From the NCBI RefSeq assembly GCF_002754195.1, contig NZ_PEEU01000001.1, forward strand, positions 1,488,001 through 1,552,000: a stretch of DNA of 64,000 bases, in the 5' to 3' direction. The stretch comes from Flavobacterium sp. 9 (GTDB taxonomy: Bacteria > Bacteroidota > Bacteroidia > Flavobacteriales > Flavobacteriaceae). The notes below the pieces were generated by a model. That model made no database searches, was not told the origin of the DNA, and saw only the letters and a list, made by a program, of their open reading frames with translations. Below are positions 8,696 through 17,075 of this stretch, in pieces (position 1 is the first letter of the stretch; each line of letters starts with the position of its first letter). Made by a program: the position numbers and the translations under genes.

Positions 8696-9076
8696 TTACA
8701 ATAATTTCGAAAAATCAGGTTTAAAATAATTCGGACCTTTCATTACTTTTCCGTCTTCTCTATAAATTGGTTGTCCGTCTTCGCCAAGTTTACTCATATT
8801 ACTACGCTGAATCTCGTCAAAAACAGCTTCTATTTTATCTTGTAAACCATGTTCAATAATTGTTCCGCACAAAATATACATCATATCTCCCAGCGCATCA
8901 GCAATTTCAACTAAATCATTATTTTGAACTGCTTCAAGATACTCTTCGTTTTCTTCTTTCATTAAATTATAACGAAGCAGTTTTTTAGATTCTCCCAAAT
9001 CAGCAATTGGAGATTGACTATGACCTATTTTAAAAGCAGTATGAAATTCAGTTACTGCATCAAGTTGTTTCCTCAT
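8696..9076 (-). CDS. MazG-like nucleoside triphosphate pyrophosphohydrolase family protein
   Basis: This 126-residue all-alpha NTP-PPase-type protein shows the metal-binding pattern: EENEE at residues 41-45, then Glu57, Asp60 and Asp64 in EIADALGDMMYIL. The family hydrolyses nucleoside triphosphates (or phosphoribosyl-ATP) to the monophosphate and pyrophosphate. The C-terminal tail (EDGQPIYREDGKVMKGPNYF) resembles phage-type and house-cleaning members. The exact substrate cannot be read from the sequence. Confidence 0.85.
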   Translation of the reverse strand: MRKQLDAVTEFHTAFKIGHSQSPIADLGESKKLLRYNLMKEENEEYLEAVQNNDLVEIADALGDMMYILCGTIIEHGLQDKIEAVFDEIQRSNMSKLGEDGQPIYREDGKVMKGPNYFKPDFSKLL

Positions 9077-9158
9077 GATTTTAATTGATTAAATGAAGTG
9101 GCAAATTAGCAACAAATCATATACAATTCTCTAAATTTGTCAAAAATAATTTTTTACT

Positions 9159-9347
9159 ATGTTTAGTCAAGGACAATTAATATTCGCTCTCTGTTTTTTT
9201 ATTGCATTTGTAATTGTAATGATATTTGCTTATCGAAAAGATCTCGCATTACACAAAGTTTTCTACAAAGGAAATTATAAAGTCTTAATTGTATTCTTGC
9301 TTTTTATTGCGATTTTGTTTGTAATCAAATTCTTTTTCAAAAGATAG
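9159..9347 (+). CDS. Small two-helix membrane protein
   Basis: This 62-residue protein has two hydrophobic helices (about 7-24 and 42-58) separated by a basic loop YRKDLALHKVFYKGNYK, so both ends probably face the periplasm or outer side and the loop the cytoplasm. The function is unknown. The compact hairpin form and regular codon use make it more likely real than chance. Confidence 0.65.
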   Translation: MFSQGQLIFALCFFIAFVIVMIFAYRKDLALHKVFYKGNYKVLIVFLLFIAILFVIKFFFKR

Positions 9348-9535
9348 TCCTTAAATAATATATCAGATTTATAAATAAAATAAATCTCAAAAAATTACAA
9401 TTAAACTTCTTCAAAATCGTTTTATTTGAAACTTTTTTTGATCAAATAAATTTATAAAGTGTACTTTTATTGCGGCGCTATTAGTGCGACTAGTAATAAA
9501 ATTTATAACTTTACGACACCAAACAATCTACCACA

Positions 9536-10669
9536 ATGAAGATTCTAAAATATTTATTTCTTTTATTATTACTAAGCTTAGTTGCTCTCACTGTTTTTGT
9601 CGCTACCCAAAAAGGGATTTTTTCTGTAGAAAGAAGTAAGGTGATTAATTCGCCAAAAGCGACTGTGTACAACTATGTAAATGATTTTAGAAATTATGAA
9701 GATTTTGAGTCTTGGTCTGTAGAAGATCCTTCGATAAAAATGACCTTTCCAAATAAAACATCCGGAAATGGAGCTTCATTTTATTTTGCAAGTCCAGATG
9801 GTGCCGGAAATGTAATTACGCTTAAAACTAAAGACGGTGAAAGTATTCAGCAAAAAATGAAATACGACGGAACTGAAGCTGATGTAAACTGGACTTTTAA
9901 AGATACTCTTGCCGGAAAAACAAAAGTTACCTGGAAAGGAACGGGAACAATGAGCTTTCTTTTCAAAATTTATACTGCTTTAAACGGAGGTTCTGATAAA
10001 GTTATTGGAACGATTTACGAAAAAAGCCTTGCAAACATTGACAAAAACTTAGATTTCGAAACAAAAACTTATGCTATAAAAGTAAATGGTGTTGTTAAGA
10101 AAACTGAAACTCCTTATATAAAACAAACTTTTACAAGTGAAATTTCGAAAGTAAATAAAAATGCCCGCGTTGTAATTCCTAAACTTATTGAGTTCAGTAA
10201 AAATAACGGTTTAGCAACAAACGGAAAACCTTTTATCATTTACCATACTTATGATACAACAACCGGATTGGCAAAAATCTCAATTTGTTTACCAACAAGC
10301 AGAGAAATTACAACAACTTCAGGAAGTGATATTTTAGGTGGAAAATTAAATGGTTTTGAAGCTGTAAAAACAACTTTAACGGGAGACTATTCACATACAA
10401 ATGAAGCAATTGCAAAAACAACTGCTTATATCAATAACGAAAAAATCTTCCCGGATTTATCTTGGTCACATCTTGAAATTTTAACGATCAGTAAATTAGA
10501 CGTAAAAAGTCATTCTAAGTTAATGACCGAAATTTATTTCCCAACAAAACCAAAAGTAGTTCCTGTTGCAAAAGTTCCGGTTTACAAACCACAAACAACA
10601 GAACCTGCAAAACCAAAACCTGCAGCAACTCCAGCCGCAAAAACTCCAGAAGAAGAATCTGAATTTTAA
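9536..10669 (+). CDS. SRPBCC (polyketide cyclase-like) plus GyrI-like effector-binding protein, membrane anchored
   Basis: This 377-residue protein starts with a membrane anchor (residues 4-24) and then a START/SRPBCC-like domain (about 28-170; SVERSKVINSPKATVYNYV and NYEDFESWS are typical). An AraC effector-binding/GyrI-like domain follows (about 185-330), then a proline/alanine-rich tail VYKPQTTEPAKPKPAATPAA. Such double-domain proteins presumably bind small hydrophobic ligands, but no substrate is known. It lies 71 nt before an ECF sigma factor gene; whether they share a transcript is unclear. Confidence 0.8.
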   Translation: MKILKYLFLLLLLSLVALTVFVATQKGIFSVERSKVINSPKATVYNYVNDFRNYEDFESWSVEDPSIKMTFPNKTSGNGASFYFASPDGAGNVITLKTKDGESIQQKMKYDGTEADVNWTFKDTLAGKTKVTWKGTGTMSFLFKIYTALNGGSDKVIGTIYEKSLANIDKNLDFETKTYAIKVNGVVKKTETPYIKQTFTSEISKVNKNARVVIPKLIEFSKNNGLATNGKPFIIYHTYDTTTGLAKISICLPTSREITTTSGSDILGGKLNGFEAVKTTLTGDYSHTNEAIAKTTAYINNEKIFPDLSWSHLEILTISKLDVKSHSKLMTEIYFPTKPKVVPVAKVPVYKPQTTEPAKPKPAATPAAKTPEEESEF

Positions 10670-10740
10670 AAACACAGGTCTAATTAAACCTTTTGCTTAA
10701 AATTCATTCTAATACTATATAGTTTGATAAATCAAAAAGT

Positions 10741-11283
10741 TTGATAGACGAAAAGGAATTCATACAACAGTTACTTGATCCTAAAACGCAAAATATTGCG
10801 TTTCAAAAACTCTTGTCTGAATATCAAAAACCTTTGTATTCTCATATTCGAAACATTGTTTTGAATCATGATGATACTGATGATGTGTTGCAGAATACAT
10901 TTGTAAAAGTGTATCAATATCTAAAAAACTTTAAAGGAGAAAGCAAACTTTTTTCCTGGATGTATCGAATTGCCACTAATGAAGCTTTGACTTTTTTGAA
11001 TCAAAAGGCAAAACTAAATGGCATAACATCTGAAGCGCTACAAAATAAAACCATCGACAACTTAAAGGCCGATGTTTATTTTGATGGTGATGAAATTCAA
11101 ATAAAACTTCAAAAAGCCATAATTACCTTGCCGGAAAAGCAACAATTGGTTTTTAAAATGAAGTATTTTGAAGAATTAAAATACGACGAAATAGCAGAAA
11201 TTTTAGGAACTTCAGTAGGCGCTTTAAAGGCTTCTTATCATCATGCTGTAAAAAAAATTGAAATATATGTTACATCAAATTAA
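10741..11283 (+). CDS. ECF-type RNA polymerase sigma factor
   Basis: This is a 180-residue sigma-70-family protein without region 3. Region 2 covers about residues 24-90 (DDVLQNTFVKVYQYLKNF and LFSWMYRIATNEALTFL are the core/-10 recognition helices). Region 4 covers about 120-175 (LPEKQQLVFKMKYFEELKYDEIAEIL then HTH). The start appears to be TTG at 10741, as no better ATG is in range. It heads a cluster with a one-helix membrane protein and an exported protein, a common Bacteroidota ECF arrangement in which the partner proteins probably act as anti-sigma factor and sensor. Confidence 0.92.
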   Translation: MIDEKEFIQQLLDPKTQNIAFQKLLSEYQKPLYSHIRNIVLNHDDTDDVLQNTFVKVYQYLKNFKGESKLFSWMYRIATNEALTFLNQKAKLNGITSEALQNKTIDNLKADVYFDGDEIQIKLQKAIITLPEKQQLVFKMKYFEELKYDEIAEILGTSVGALKASYHHAVKKIEIYVTSN

Positions 11284-11316
11284 ACCTTTTGTAACAAAAT
11301 CTATCTTATTGTTATT

Positions 11317-11736
11317 ATGAAAGCATTTAAATTAGAAAACGAACCGAAAATACCAACCGGATTTAAAACTCCGGATCATTACTTTGATGACCTTTCGGCA
11401 AAAGTTTTACAACAGATTAACGACGATAAAAAAGAAGTAAAAGTAATTCCGTTTTACAAACGTAAAAGAGTACTTTCAATTCTTGCCGCCGCCGTTATTG
11501 TTATTGCCTTAATGATTCCGATAGTAAACAATTATAACGCAACTTCTAAAGAACTTGACGAAGACACTTTAGAAACCTATCTAGCTTATCAATCTAATTT
11601 GAATCAATATGATTTGATTCAGAATTTAGATAGTAAAGACATTCAAAAGCTAAATAAAAATGTTGCCATAGAAGATGAAACTCTTGAAGATATTTTATCA
11701 TCAAGTCCAAATATAGAACATTTAATTTCCGAATAA
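11317..11736 (+). CDS. Single-pass membrane protein, probable anti-sigma partner
   Basis: This 139-residue protein has a cytoplasmic N-terminal part (IPTGFKTPDHYFDDLSAKVLQQI), one membrane helix (about 52-70, SILAAAVIVIALMIPIV) and an acidic periplasmic part. The layout matches membrane proteins encoded next to ECF sigma factors in Bacteroidota. There is no zinc-binding anti-sigma motif (HxxxCxxC), so an anti-sigma role is inferred from position and topology only. It starts 33 nt after the sigma gene. Confidence 0.75.
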   Translation: MKAFKLENEPKIPTGFKTPDHYFDDLSAKVLQQINDDKKEVKVIPFYKRKRVLSILAAAVIVIALMIPIVNNYNATSKELDEDTLETYLAYQSNLNQYDLIQNLDSKDIQKLNKNVAIEDETLEDILSSSPNIEHLISE

Positions 11737-11751
11737 AACAAAACTTAAAAG

Positions 11752-12210
11752 ATGAAAATCAAAAAAATACTTCCGATAATTCTGTTTTTAGTAAGCTTTT
11801 CTTTTTATGCTCAAAACGGAAAAACAGATGAGAAACGCGAAAAAATTAAGGCTTATAAAGTCTCTTTTTTAACAACTGAGTTAGAATTAACTTCTACTGA
11901 AGCTGAGAAATTCTGGCCGATTTATAATGCTTATGACGATAAACAATTCGAATTGAGACATCAGAAAATGAAAACGTTTTTACAACGATTAGATGATGAC
12001 AATATCAATTCGATTTCTGAAAAAGAAGCAGCATCATTACTTTCTCAAATGGAAGCCACTGATAAAGAATTATATCTTTTAAGAGTTAAATACAACTCAG
12101 ATGTAAAAAAGATACTTTCGGCAAAAAAGATATTGAAGCTAAAAAAATCTGAAGATGATTTTAATCGAAAATTGCTAAAACAATATCGAGATAAAGCAGG
12201 AAAAGATTAA
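11752..12210 (+). CDS. Periplasmic protein, 'sensor of ECF-type sigma factor' type
   Basis: This 152-residue protein has a signal peptide (residues 1-20, ending SFYAQ) and then an almost entirely helical, charged body: LTSTEAEKFWPIYNAYDDKQFELR resembles the Spy/CpxP-like LTxxQ helices. It starts 15 nt after the anti-sigma-like gene and is followed by a strong terminator, so sigma factor, membrane protein and this protein form one operon. A periplasmic stress-sensing or chaperone role is an inference from that context. Confidence 0.75.
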   Translation: MKIKKILPIILFLVSFSFYAQNGKTDEKREKIKAYKVSFLTTELELTSTEAEKFWPIYNAYDDKQFELRHQKMKTFLQRLDDDNINSISEKEAASLLSQMEATDKELYLLRVKYNSDVKKILSAKKILKLKKSEDDFNRKLLKQYRDKAGKD

Positions 12211-12237
12211 ATACCTGCTTACAAAAAACAACAGCGA

Positions 12238-12290
12238 CAAGAACCCTATATAATAATACTTACTTTATTATTTAGGGTTCTTGTTATTTT
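12238..12290. terminator. Terminator between the ECF operon and the BNR-repeat gene
   Basis: Stem AGAACCCTA / TAGGGTTCT, extended by AT pairs, with T-rich flanks, between convergent genes. Confidence 0.75.
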
Positions 12291-12294
12291 AAGA

Positions 12295-13356
12295 CTATTT
12301 GAAACGAAGTCTAACTACTTTATTATGACCTGCGGCAATCGCAAGGTTTCTATTTACAAAACGAAGTGTAAAAAGTTTTGAATCTGTAGATAATTGTGTC
12401 CAGTTTTGTCCACCATTTTGAGAATATTGTATTCCTTCAGATCCCACACAAACAATTTCTTTACCATTTCCGCCCGGAACATATTGCACACATGACGCGT
12501 AACCAAATCCCATTTCCTGACCAATTAATTGCCAAGTCTTTCCACCATCTTTAGTAAAAGCTTTATTGTCTGATTTTTTGTTTGGAGATTCATAATCACC
12601 ACCGGCAATAAATCCGTTTTTTGAATCGTAAAAATCTGCTGTAAAAATACCAGTCATTGTTTTTCCGTGAACAATTGGTGTTTCAACTACTTTCCATGTT
12701 TTTGCTTTATCCGGAGAATAAAAAACACGTGCTTTTTTTCCTCCAGAAACTAACCATGTATCATCTCCCTGTATTACAATATTTGTATTACTGGCTGCAA
12801 AAGCTGCTTCGCCTGTTGCATTTGTTGGTAATTTATCAGACAAAATTTTAGTCCATGTTTCTCCTCCGTCACGAGTCACAATAATCGAAAAAGTATCTTC
12901 GGTTGGATCTCCAATTGCGATCCCTTCTTTATCATTCCAGAATTGCATACTATCGTAAAATATTTTAGGATTCACTTCTTTATACACTAATTTCACTTTA
13001 TTTGTTTTTTTAGAAACAGAATAAAGTAACGCCGGATTACCAATACTTAATAAGAAAATATCTTTTGAAGTTTGAGCAATACTTCTGAACTCTAACTTTA
13101 AAGTATCACGATAAATATGCTCTTCGAATTTCTCTTTTTTGTCTAAATCATAGTATCCAAAACGGGAATTATCAGCTCCGTACCAAATTTTATTTTTATC
13201 AATTGATATTGCTCTAATACTAATTTTATCCTGAAATAAAGTATCAATTTGTATTGACGTGAAACCACTATAAAATACTCTTTTATCACTCTCACTCAAC
13301 GTTTTAAAAGACATAAATAAAATAAAAGCGCCACAAAACAATAATACTTTTTTCAT
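12295..13356 (-). CDS. Exported BNR/Asp-box (YCF48- or sortilin-like) repeat protein
   Basis: This 353-residue protein begins with a signal peptide (about 1-20). It contains four Asp-box-like turns: TRDGGETWTKI, SPDKAKTWKVV, TKDGGKTWQLI and SQNGGQNWTQL, spaced through residues 160-320. They mark a beta-propeller related to photosystem II stability factor Ycf48, BNR glycosidases and Vps10. Sialidase catalytic residues are not evident. Homologues are often labelled 'oxidoreductase', for which I see no cofactor motif. There is no type IX sorting domain, so it is probably periplasmic. Confidence 0.75.
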   Translation of the reverse strand: MKKVLLFCGAFILFMSFKTLSESDKRVFYSGFTSIQIDTLFQDKISIRAISIDKNKIWYGADNSRFGYYDLDKKEKFEEHIYRDTLKLEFRSIAQTSKDIFLLSIGNPALLYSVSKKTNKVKLVYKEVNPKIFYDSMQFWNDKEGIAIGDPTEDTFSIIVTRDGGETWTKILSDKLPTNATGEAAFAASNTNIVIQGDDTWLVSGGKKARVFYSPDKAKTWKVVETPIVHGKTMTGIFTADFYDSKNGFIAGGDYESPNKKSDNKAFTKDGGKTWQLIGQEMGFGYASCVQYVPGGNGKEIVCVGSEGIQYSQNGGQNWTQLSTDSKLFTLRFVNRNLAIAAGHNKVVRLRFK

Positions 13357-13478
13357 ATAGGTTAAGATTTATTTATTGCTAAAATACAATTATTTATCAC
13401 ATATAATTTAAGTTTTGTTTTTTTTTCTGGCACAGTAATTGGATATCTACAAAATATCAATCTTAATATGATTTTGCC

Positions 13479-14822
13479 ATGAAAACGAAATTACTTTTAA
13501 TAGCTATTATAGCAATAGGTTTCAGTTCTTGTAAAGCACAAAGCCAAACTACTGTTTATGCAAAAAATTCAGATATCAGCGATAACTTAGATTTAAGAGC
13601 GGTTGCTTCTATGTTTGGAGAATCAGCTAATCTTCAGGATTTTGAAAGACGTTTGAACGATCCAAAATATCAAATTTCAAATCTTGACTTAAATGACGAC
13701 AATGAAGTTGATTATTTAAGAGTTATTGAATCAGTAGAAAACAGAACACACGTTGTAATTATTCAAGCAGTTCTTGATCGCGATGTTTATCAAGACGTTG
13801 CTACAATTGATGTAGAAAGAGATAATTATAACAAAGTTAGCGTTCAGGTTGTTGGTAATACTTACTTGTACGGAGACAACTATATCTACGAACCAGTTTA
13901 CAGCGTTGCTCCAGTTATTTACAGCTCGTTTTGGGTTACAAATTACAGACCATATTATTCTACATGGGGCTGGAATGTATATCCGACTTATTACGCGGCA
14001 TGGAGACCTTATCCAATTTACAGATATAGAAACAACATAAATGTATGTATCAACGTAAATAATCATTACAATTATGTAAGCACAAGAAGAAGTTATGTTG
14101 CGCCAGTTTTATACCAATCAAGACGTAGTTATGGTTATGAAACAAGACGTCCTGACTATGGTTTTTCTCAAAGACATGCTAATGTGACAAACAGATATGA
14201 TCTTGATCAAAGACGTGTTGCAAGCAGAGATTATAACAGAACTCAAAATACGTACAACACAGACAGATCTAATTCTGGAAGAGTTTCTACTCCATCAGAT
14301 AACAGAACTCCAAACAGAAATTATACAGACTATAGAACTAACTCTGATAGAAGTTACAACACAAATCGTGTAAGCACAACAAACAGAGACAACTCTGGAA
14401 CTGTAAACAATCCTGTAAGAGTAGACAGAACAAACTCTGACAGAAGCTACAACACAAATCGTGTAAATACGACAAACAGAGATAATTCTGCAACTGTAAG
14501 CAACCCTGTAAGAGTTGGTAATACAAATACTACAAATAACAGAAGAAATTACGGTCAAAATAACGGAAGTTATAACAGAGGTGATTCTCAAAACAACGCA
14601 AATACTAACAGAGTTTCGACTCCACAAAGAACAGAATCTCCAAGAAGTTATTCTGATAACAGAGCAAGTGAACCGAGACAACAAGCTCCACAACAGAGAC
14701 AACAAGCTCCTCAAAACACACAACGTTCTGAAGCTCCGAGAGCAAGCCAGGAATCAAGAGGCAGTCAACCTCAACGTGAAAGCGGATCAGGCAACAGAAG
14801 CTATGGCGGAAGAAGAGGTTAA
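13479..14822 (+). CDS. Lipoprotein with Asn/Arg/Ser-rich repeat tail
   Basis: This 447-residue protein has a lipobox (FSSC, Cys18). Residues 40-140 form a folded domain (DLRAVASMFGESANLQDFERRL and LDLNDDNEVDYLRV). A Tyr/Trp/Pro-rich stretch follows (YYSTWGWNVYPTYYAAWRPYP, about 160-185), and then a long low-complexity tail rich in Asn, Arg, Ser, Thr and Gln. Within the tail, a unit of about 33 residues beginning TNSDRSYNTNRV is repeated nearly exactly (about 288-352). The function is unknown; the basic disordered tail suggests a surface or cell-envelope structural role. Confidence 0.7.
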   Translation: MKTKLLLIAIIAIGFSSCKAQSQTTVYAKNSDISDNLDLRAVASMFGESANLQDFERRLNDPKYQISNLDLNDDNEVDYLRVIESVENRTHVVIIQAVLDRDVYQDVATIDVERDNYNKVSVQVVGNTYLYGDNYIYEPVYSVAPVIYSSFWVTNYRPYYSTWGWNVYPTYYAAWRPYPIYRYRNNINVCINVNNHYNYVSTRRSYVAPVLYQSRRSYGYETRRPDYGFSQRHANVTNRYDLDQRRVASRDYNRTQNTYNTDRSNSGRVSTPSDNRTPNRNYTDYRTNSDRSYNTNRVSTTNRDNSGTVNNPVRVDRTNSDRSYNTNRVNTTNRDNSATVSNPVRVGNTNTTNNRRNYGQNNGSYNRGDSQNNANTNRVSTPQRTESPRSYSDNRASEPRQQAPQQRQQAPQNTQRSEAPRASQESRGSQPQRESGSGNRSYGGRRG

Positions 14823-14850
14823 TATTAAAATCGCATTTTCAGATAAAAAT

Positions 14851-14884
14851 CAAAAGCACAATTTAACGATTGTGCTTTTTTTTA
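14851..14884 (+). terminator. Terminator after the repeat-tail lipoprotein gene
   Basis: Perfect stem AAAAGCACAAT / ATTGTGCTTTT with a 6-nt loop and a following T-run. Confidence 0.85.
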
Positions 14885-14924
14885 TCTTTTTAATTATAAT
14901 TGATGCTAATTTGTTTTAAAACAG

Positions 14925-14932
14925 TAAATTTG
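14925..14932 (+). promoter_or_regulatory. kup promoter -7 element
   Basis: TAAATTTG is a perfect -7 match. It lies downstream of the first in-frame ATG (14900) and 25 nt before the ATG at 14957, which supports the downstream start. A TTG at 14900-14902 is a possible -33 box with a 22-nt spacer. Confidence 0.6.
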
Positions 14933-14956
14933 CAACCGTCTTTTATAAAAACATAC

Positions 14957-16930
14957 ATGAGCGCATCGCATAAAAACTTACATAGTAAGTTGTCTATAGG
15001 GGGTTTATTGATAACACTGGGAATTATTTATGGAGATATTGGTACTTCTCCATTATATGTAATGAAAGCCATACTTGGCGATTATGCAATTAATGCCGAT
15101 ATTGTTTTAGGTGGTATTTCTTGTGTTTTCTGGACATTGACTTTGCAAACTACAATTAAGTACGTACTTATTACTTTAAGTGCCGACAATCATGGTGAAG
15201 GTGGGATTTTTGCTCTTTATGCTTTAGTTAAAAAAACAAAGATTCAGTGGCTCATTGTGCCCGCCATTATTGGAGGAAGTGCCTTACTTGCGGACGGAAT
15301 TATAACGCCGCCCATCTCGATTTCATCTGCTGTAGAAGGTATTAGAGCTTTCTATCCAACGATGGAAACAGAGACAATTGTTTATATTGTTATCGGGATT
15401 TTATTCATTCTATTTACAATTCAACAATTTGGAACTAAACTAGTTGGTAAGTTTTTCGCACCAATGATGTTGATCTGGTTTGCCATGTTGGGAACTTTGG
15501 GTGCTATTCAAATCATGAATCATCCTGAGGTTGTAAAAGCTATTAATCCATACTACGCATATCACTTATTATCGATACATCCTGATGGATTTTTCGTTCT
15601 TGGTTTTGTATTTTTATGTACAACAGGAGCCGAAGCTTTGTACTCAGACATGGGACACTGCGGAAGAAAAAACATTAGAATTAGCTGGATTTTTGTAAAA
15701 ACTACTTTAGTATTAAACTACTTTGGTCAGGCAGCCTATTTAATTCATCATGAAGGAAGCACTTTGCAACAATTAGGCGGAGAAAACGGGAATCCATTTT
15801 ACCTGATTATGCCACATTGGTTTTTACCATTTGGAATTGTAGTTGCAACTCTTGCTGCTGTAATTGCCTCTCAAGCGCTTATCAGTGGATCATTTACTTT
15901 GATCAACGAAGCAATGCGTTTGAATTTCTGGCCGAAAGTAAAAATCAAATATCCTACTGAAGTAAAAGGACAATTATATATTCCGTCAATTAACTGGTTA
16001 TTATTCTTTGGTTGTGTTGGAATCGTTTTACACTTTCAGAAATCAGGAAATATGGAGCACGCATATGGTCTTGCAATCATTTTGTGTATGATCATGACTA
16101 CGATTTTACTTAATTATTATCTAATAATGAAAAGAGTAAAACTGTATTTAATGGTTCCGCTTATCACAATTTATTTATTGATTGAGTTCAGTTTCTTGTT
16201 TGCAAATATCACAAAGTTTGCCGAAGGTGGTTACGTAACATTAATCATTGCAATACTTTTGATTTCGATTATGACGATTTGGTATTTAGCTAAGAAAATC
16301 AACAAAAGCTATACTAAAATCATCAAAATTGACGATTATAAAAAAGTATTAATGGAGTTAAGCGAAGACTTATCTATCCCGAAATACGCAACGCATTTGG
16401 TTTATATGACTAATGCAAACCGTGTTGATGAACTGGAGGAAAAAGTAATTTACTCAATTTTACAAAAACGTCCAAAAAGAGCTGATATTTACTGGTTTGT
16501 ACACGTAAACATTCTTACAGAACCTTATAAAACACAATATAAAGTTACTGAAATTGCAAAAGACGATATCTACAGAATCGATTTTAACTTAGGATTCAGA
16601 GAACCTACAAAAATCAATTTGATGTTTAGAGAAGTAATCCGAGATATGGTAAAACGTGGCGAAGTAGATATTACAAGCCGTTACGAATCTTTGAACAAAA
16701 ACAACATTATTGGCGATTTCAAATTTGTATTGTCTGAGAAATTCTTATCAAATGATAACGATTTAAGATGGCACGAAAATATTATCATGAACTCTTACTT
16801 CTTTATCAAGAAACTGAGTTTATCTGAAGAAAGAGCTTTTGGTTTAGATAGTAGTTCTGTTAAAATAGAGAAATTCCCAATGGTGCTTCACGCTCCGGAA
16901 AATATCGGATTGACCAGAATTATAAAATAA
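14957..16930 (+). CDS. kup: KUP/HAK family potassium uptake protein
   Basis: This 657-residue K+/H+ symporter of the inner membrane opens with the family signature IGGLLITLGIIYGDIGTSPLYV. About twelve hydrophobic helices extend to residue 450, with GEGGIFALYAL and the LLADGIITPPISISSAVEG motif, and a cytoplasmic C-terminal domain of about 200 residues ends the protein. Length is normal for Kup. I start at 14957 (MSASHKN) because the promoter box lies between 14900 and 14957. The gene is flanked by terminators and is monocistronic. Confidence 0.95.
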   Translation: MSASHKNLHSKLSIGGLLITLGIIYGDIGTSPLYVMKAILGDYAINADIVLGGISCVFWTLTLQTTIKYVLITLSADNHGEGGIFALYALVKKTKIQWLIVPAIIGGSALLADGIITPPISISSAVEGIRAFYPTMETETIVYIVIGILFILFTIQQFGTKLVGKFFAPMMLIWFAMLGTLGAIQIMNHPEVVKAINPYYAYHLLSIHPDGFFVLGFVFLCTTGAEALYSDMGHCGRKNIRISWIFVKTTLVLNYFGQAAYLIHHEGSTLQQLGGENGNPFYLIMPHWFLPFGIVVATLAAVIASQALISGSFTLINEAMRLNFWPKVKIKYPTEVKGQLYIPSINWLLFFGCVGIVLHFQKSGNMEHAYGLAIILCMIMTTILLNYYLIMKRVKLYLMVPLITIYLLIEFSFLFANITKFAEGGYVTLIIAILLISIMTIWYLAKKINKSYTKIIKIDDYKKVLMELSEDLSIPKYATHLVYMTNANRVDELEEKVIYSILQKRPKRADIYWFVHVNILTEPYKTQYKVTEIAKDDIYRIDFNLGFREPTKINLMFREVIRDMVKRGEVDITSRYESLNKNNIIGDFKFVLSEKFLSNDNDLRWHENIIMNSYFFIKKLSLSEERAFGLDSSSVKIEKFPMVLHAPENIGLTRIIK

Positions 16931-16949
16931 AGCATTTACAAATACATTC

Positions 16950-16990
16950 AAAAAACACTCTTTTAAACTTATTAGAGTGTTTTTTTTTCT
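16950..16990 (+). terminator. Terminator after kup
   Basis: Stem AAAAACACTCT / AGAGTGTTTTT with a long T-run. Confidence 0.85.
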
Positions 16991-17050
16991 TTTTAAAGAA
17001 AGTTAAAACAACAATCAAAATTAAAAATTTAACTTTCAATCAATTAATAG

Positions 17051-17058
17051 TACCTTTG
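17051..17058 (+). promoter_or_regulatory. Promoter -7 element of the RNA methyltransferase gene
   Basis: TACCTTTG fits TAnnTTTG, 18 nt before the ATG. Confidence 0.55.
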
Positions 17059-17075
17059 CAACTCAAATAATTAAA

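Noticed and set aside
13731-14066. ORFs on the other strand and in other frames across the repeat-tail lipoprotein gene
   Set aside because: They are shadows caused by the biased composition of the real gene and have no start context or domain content.
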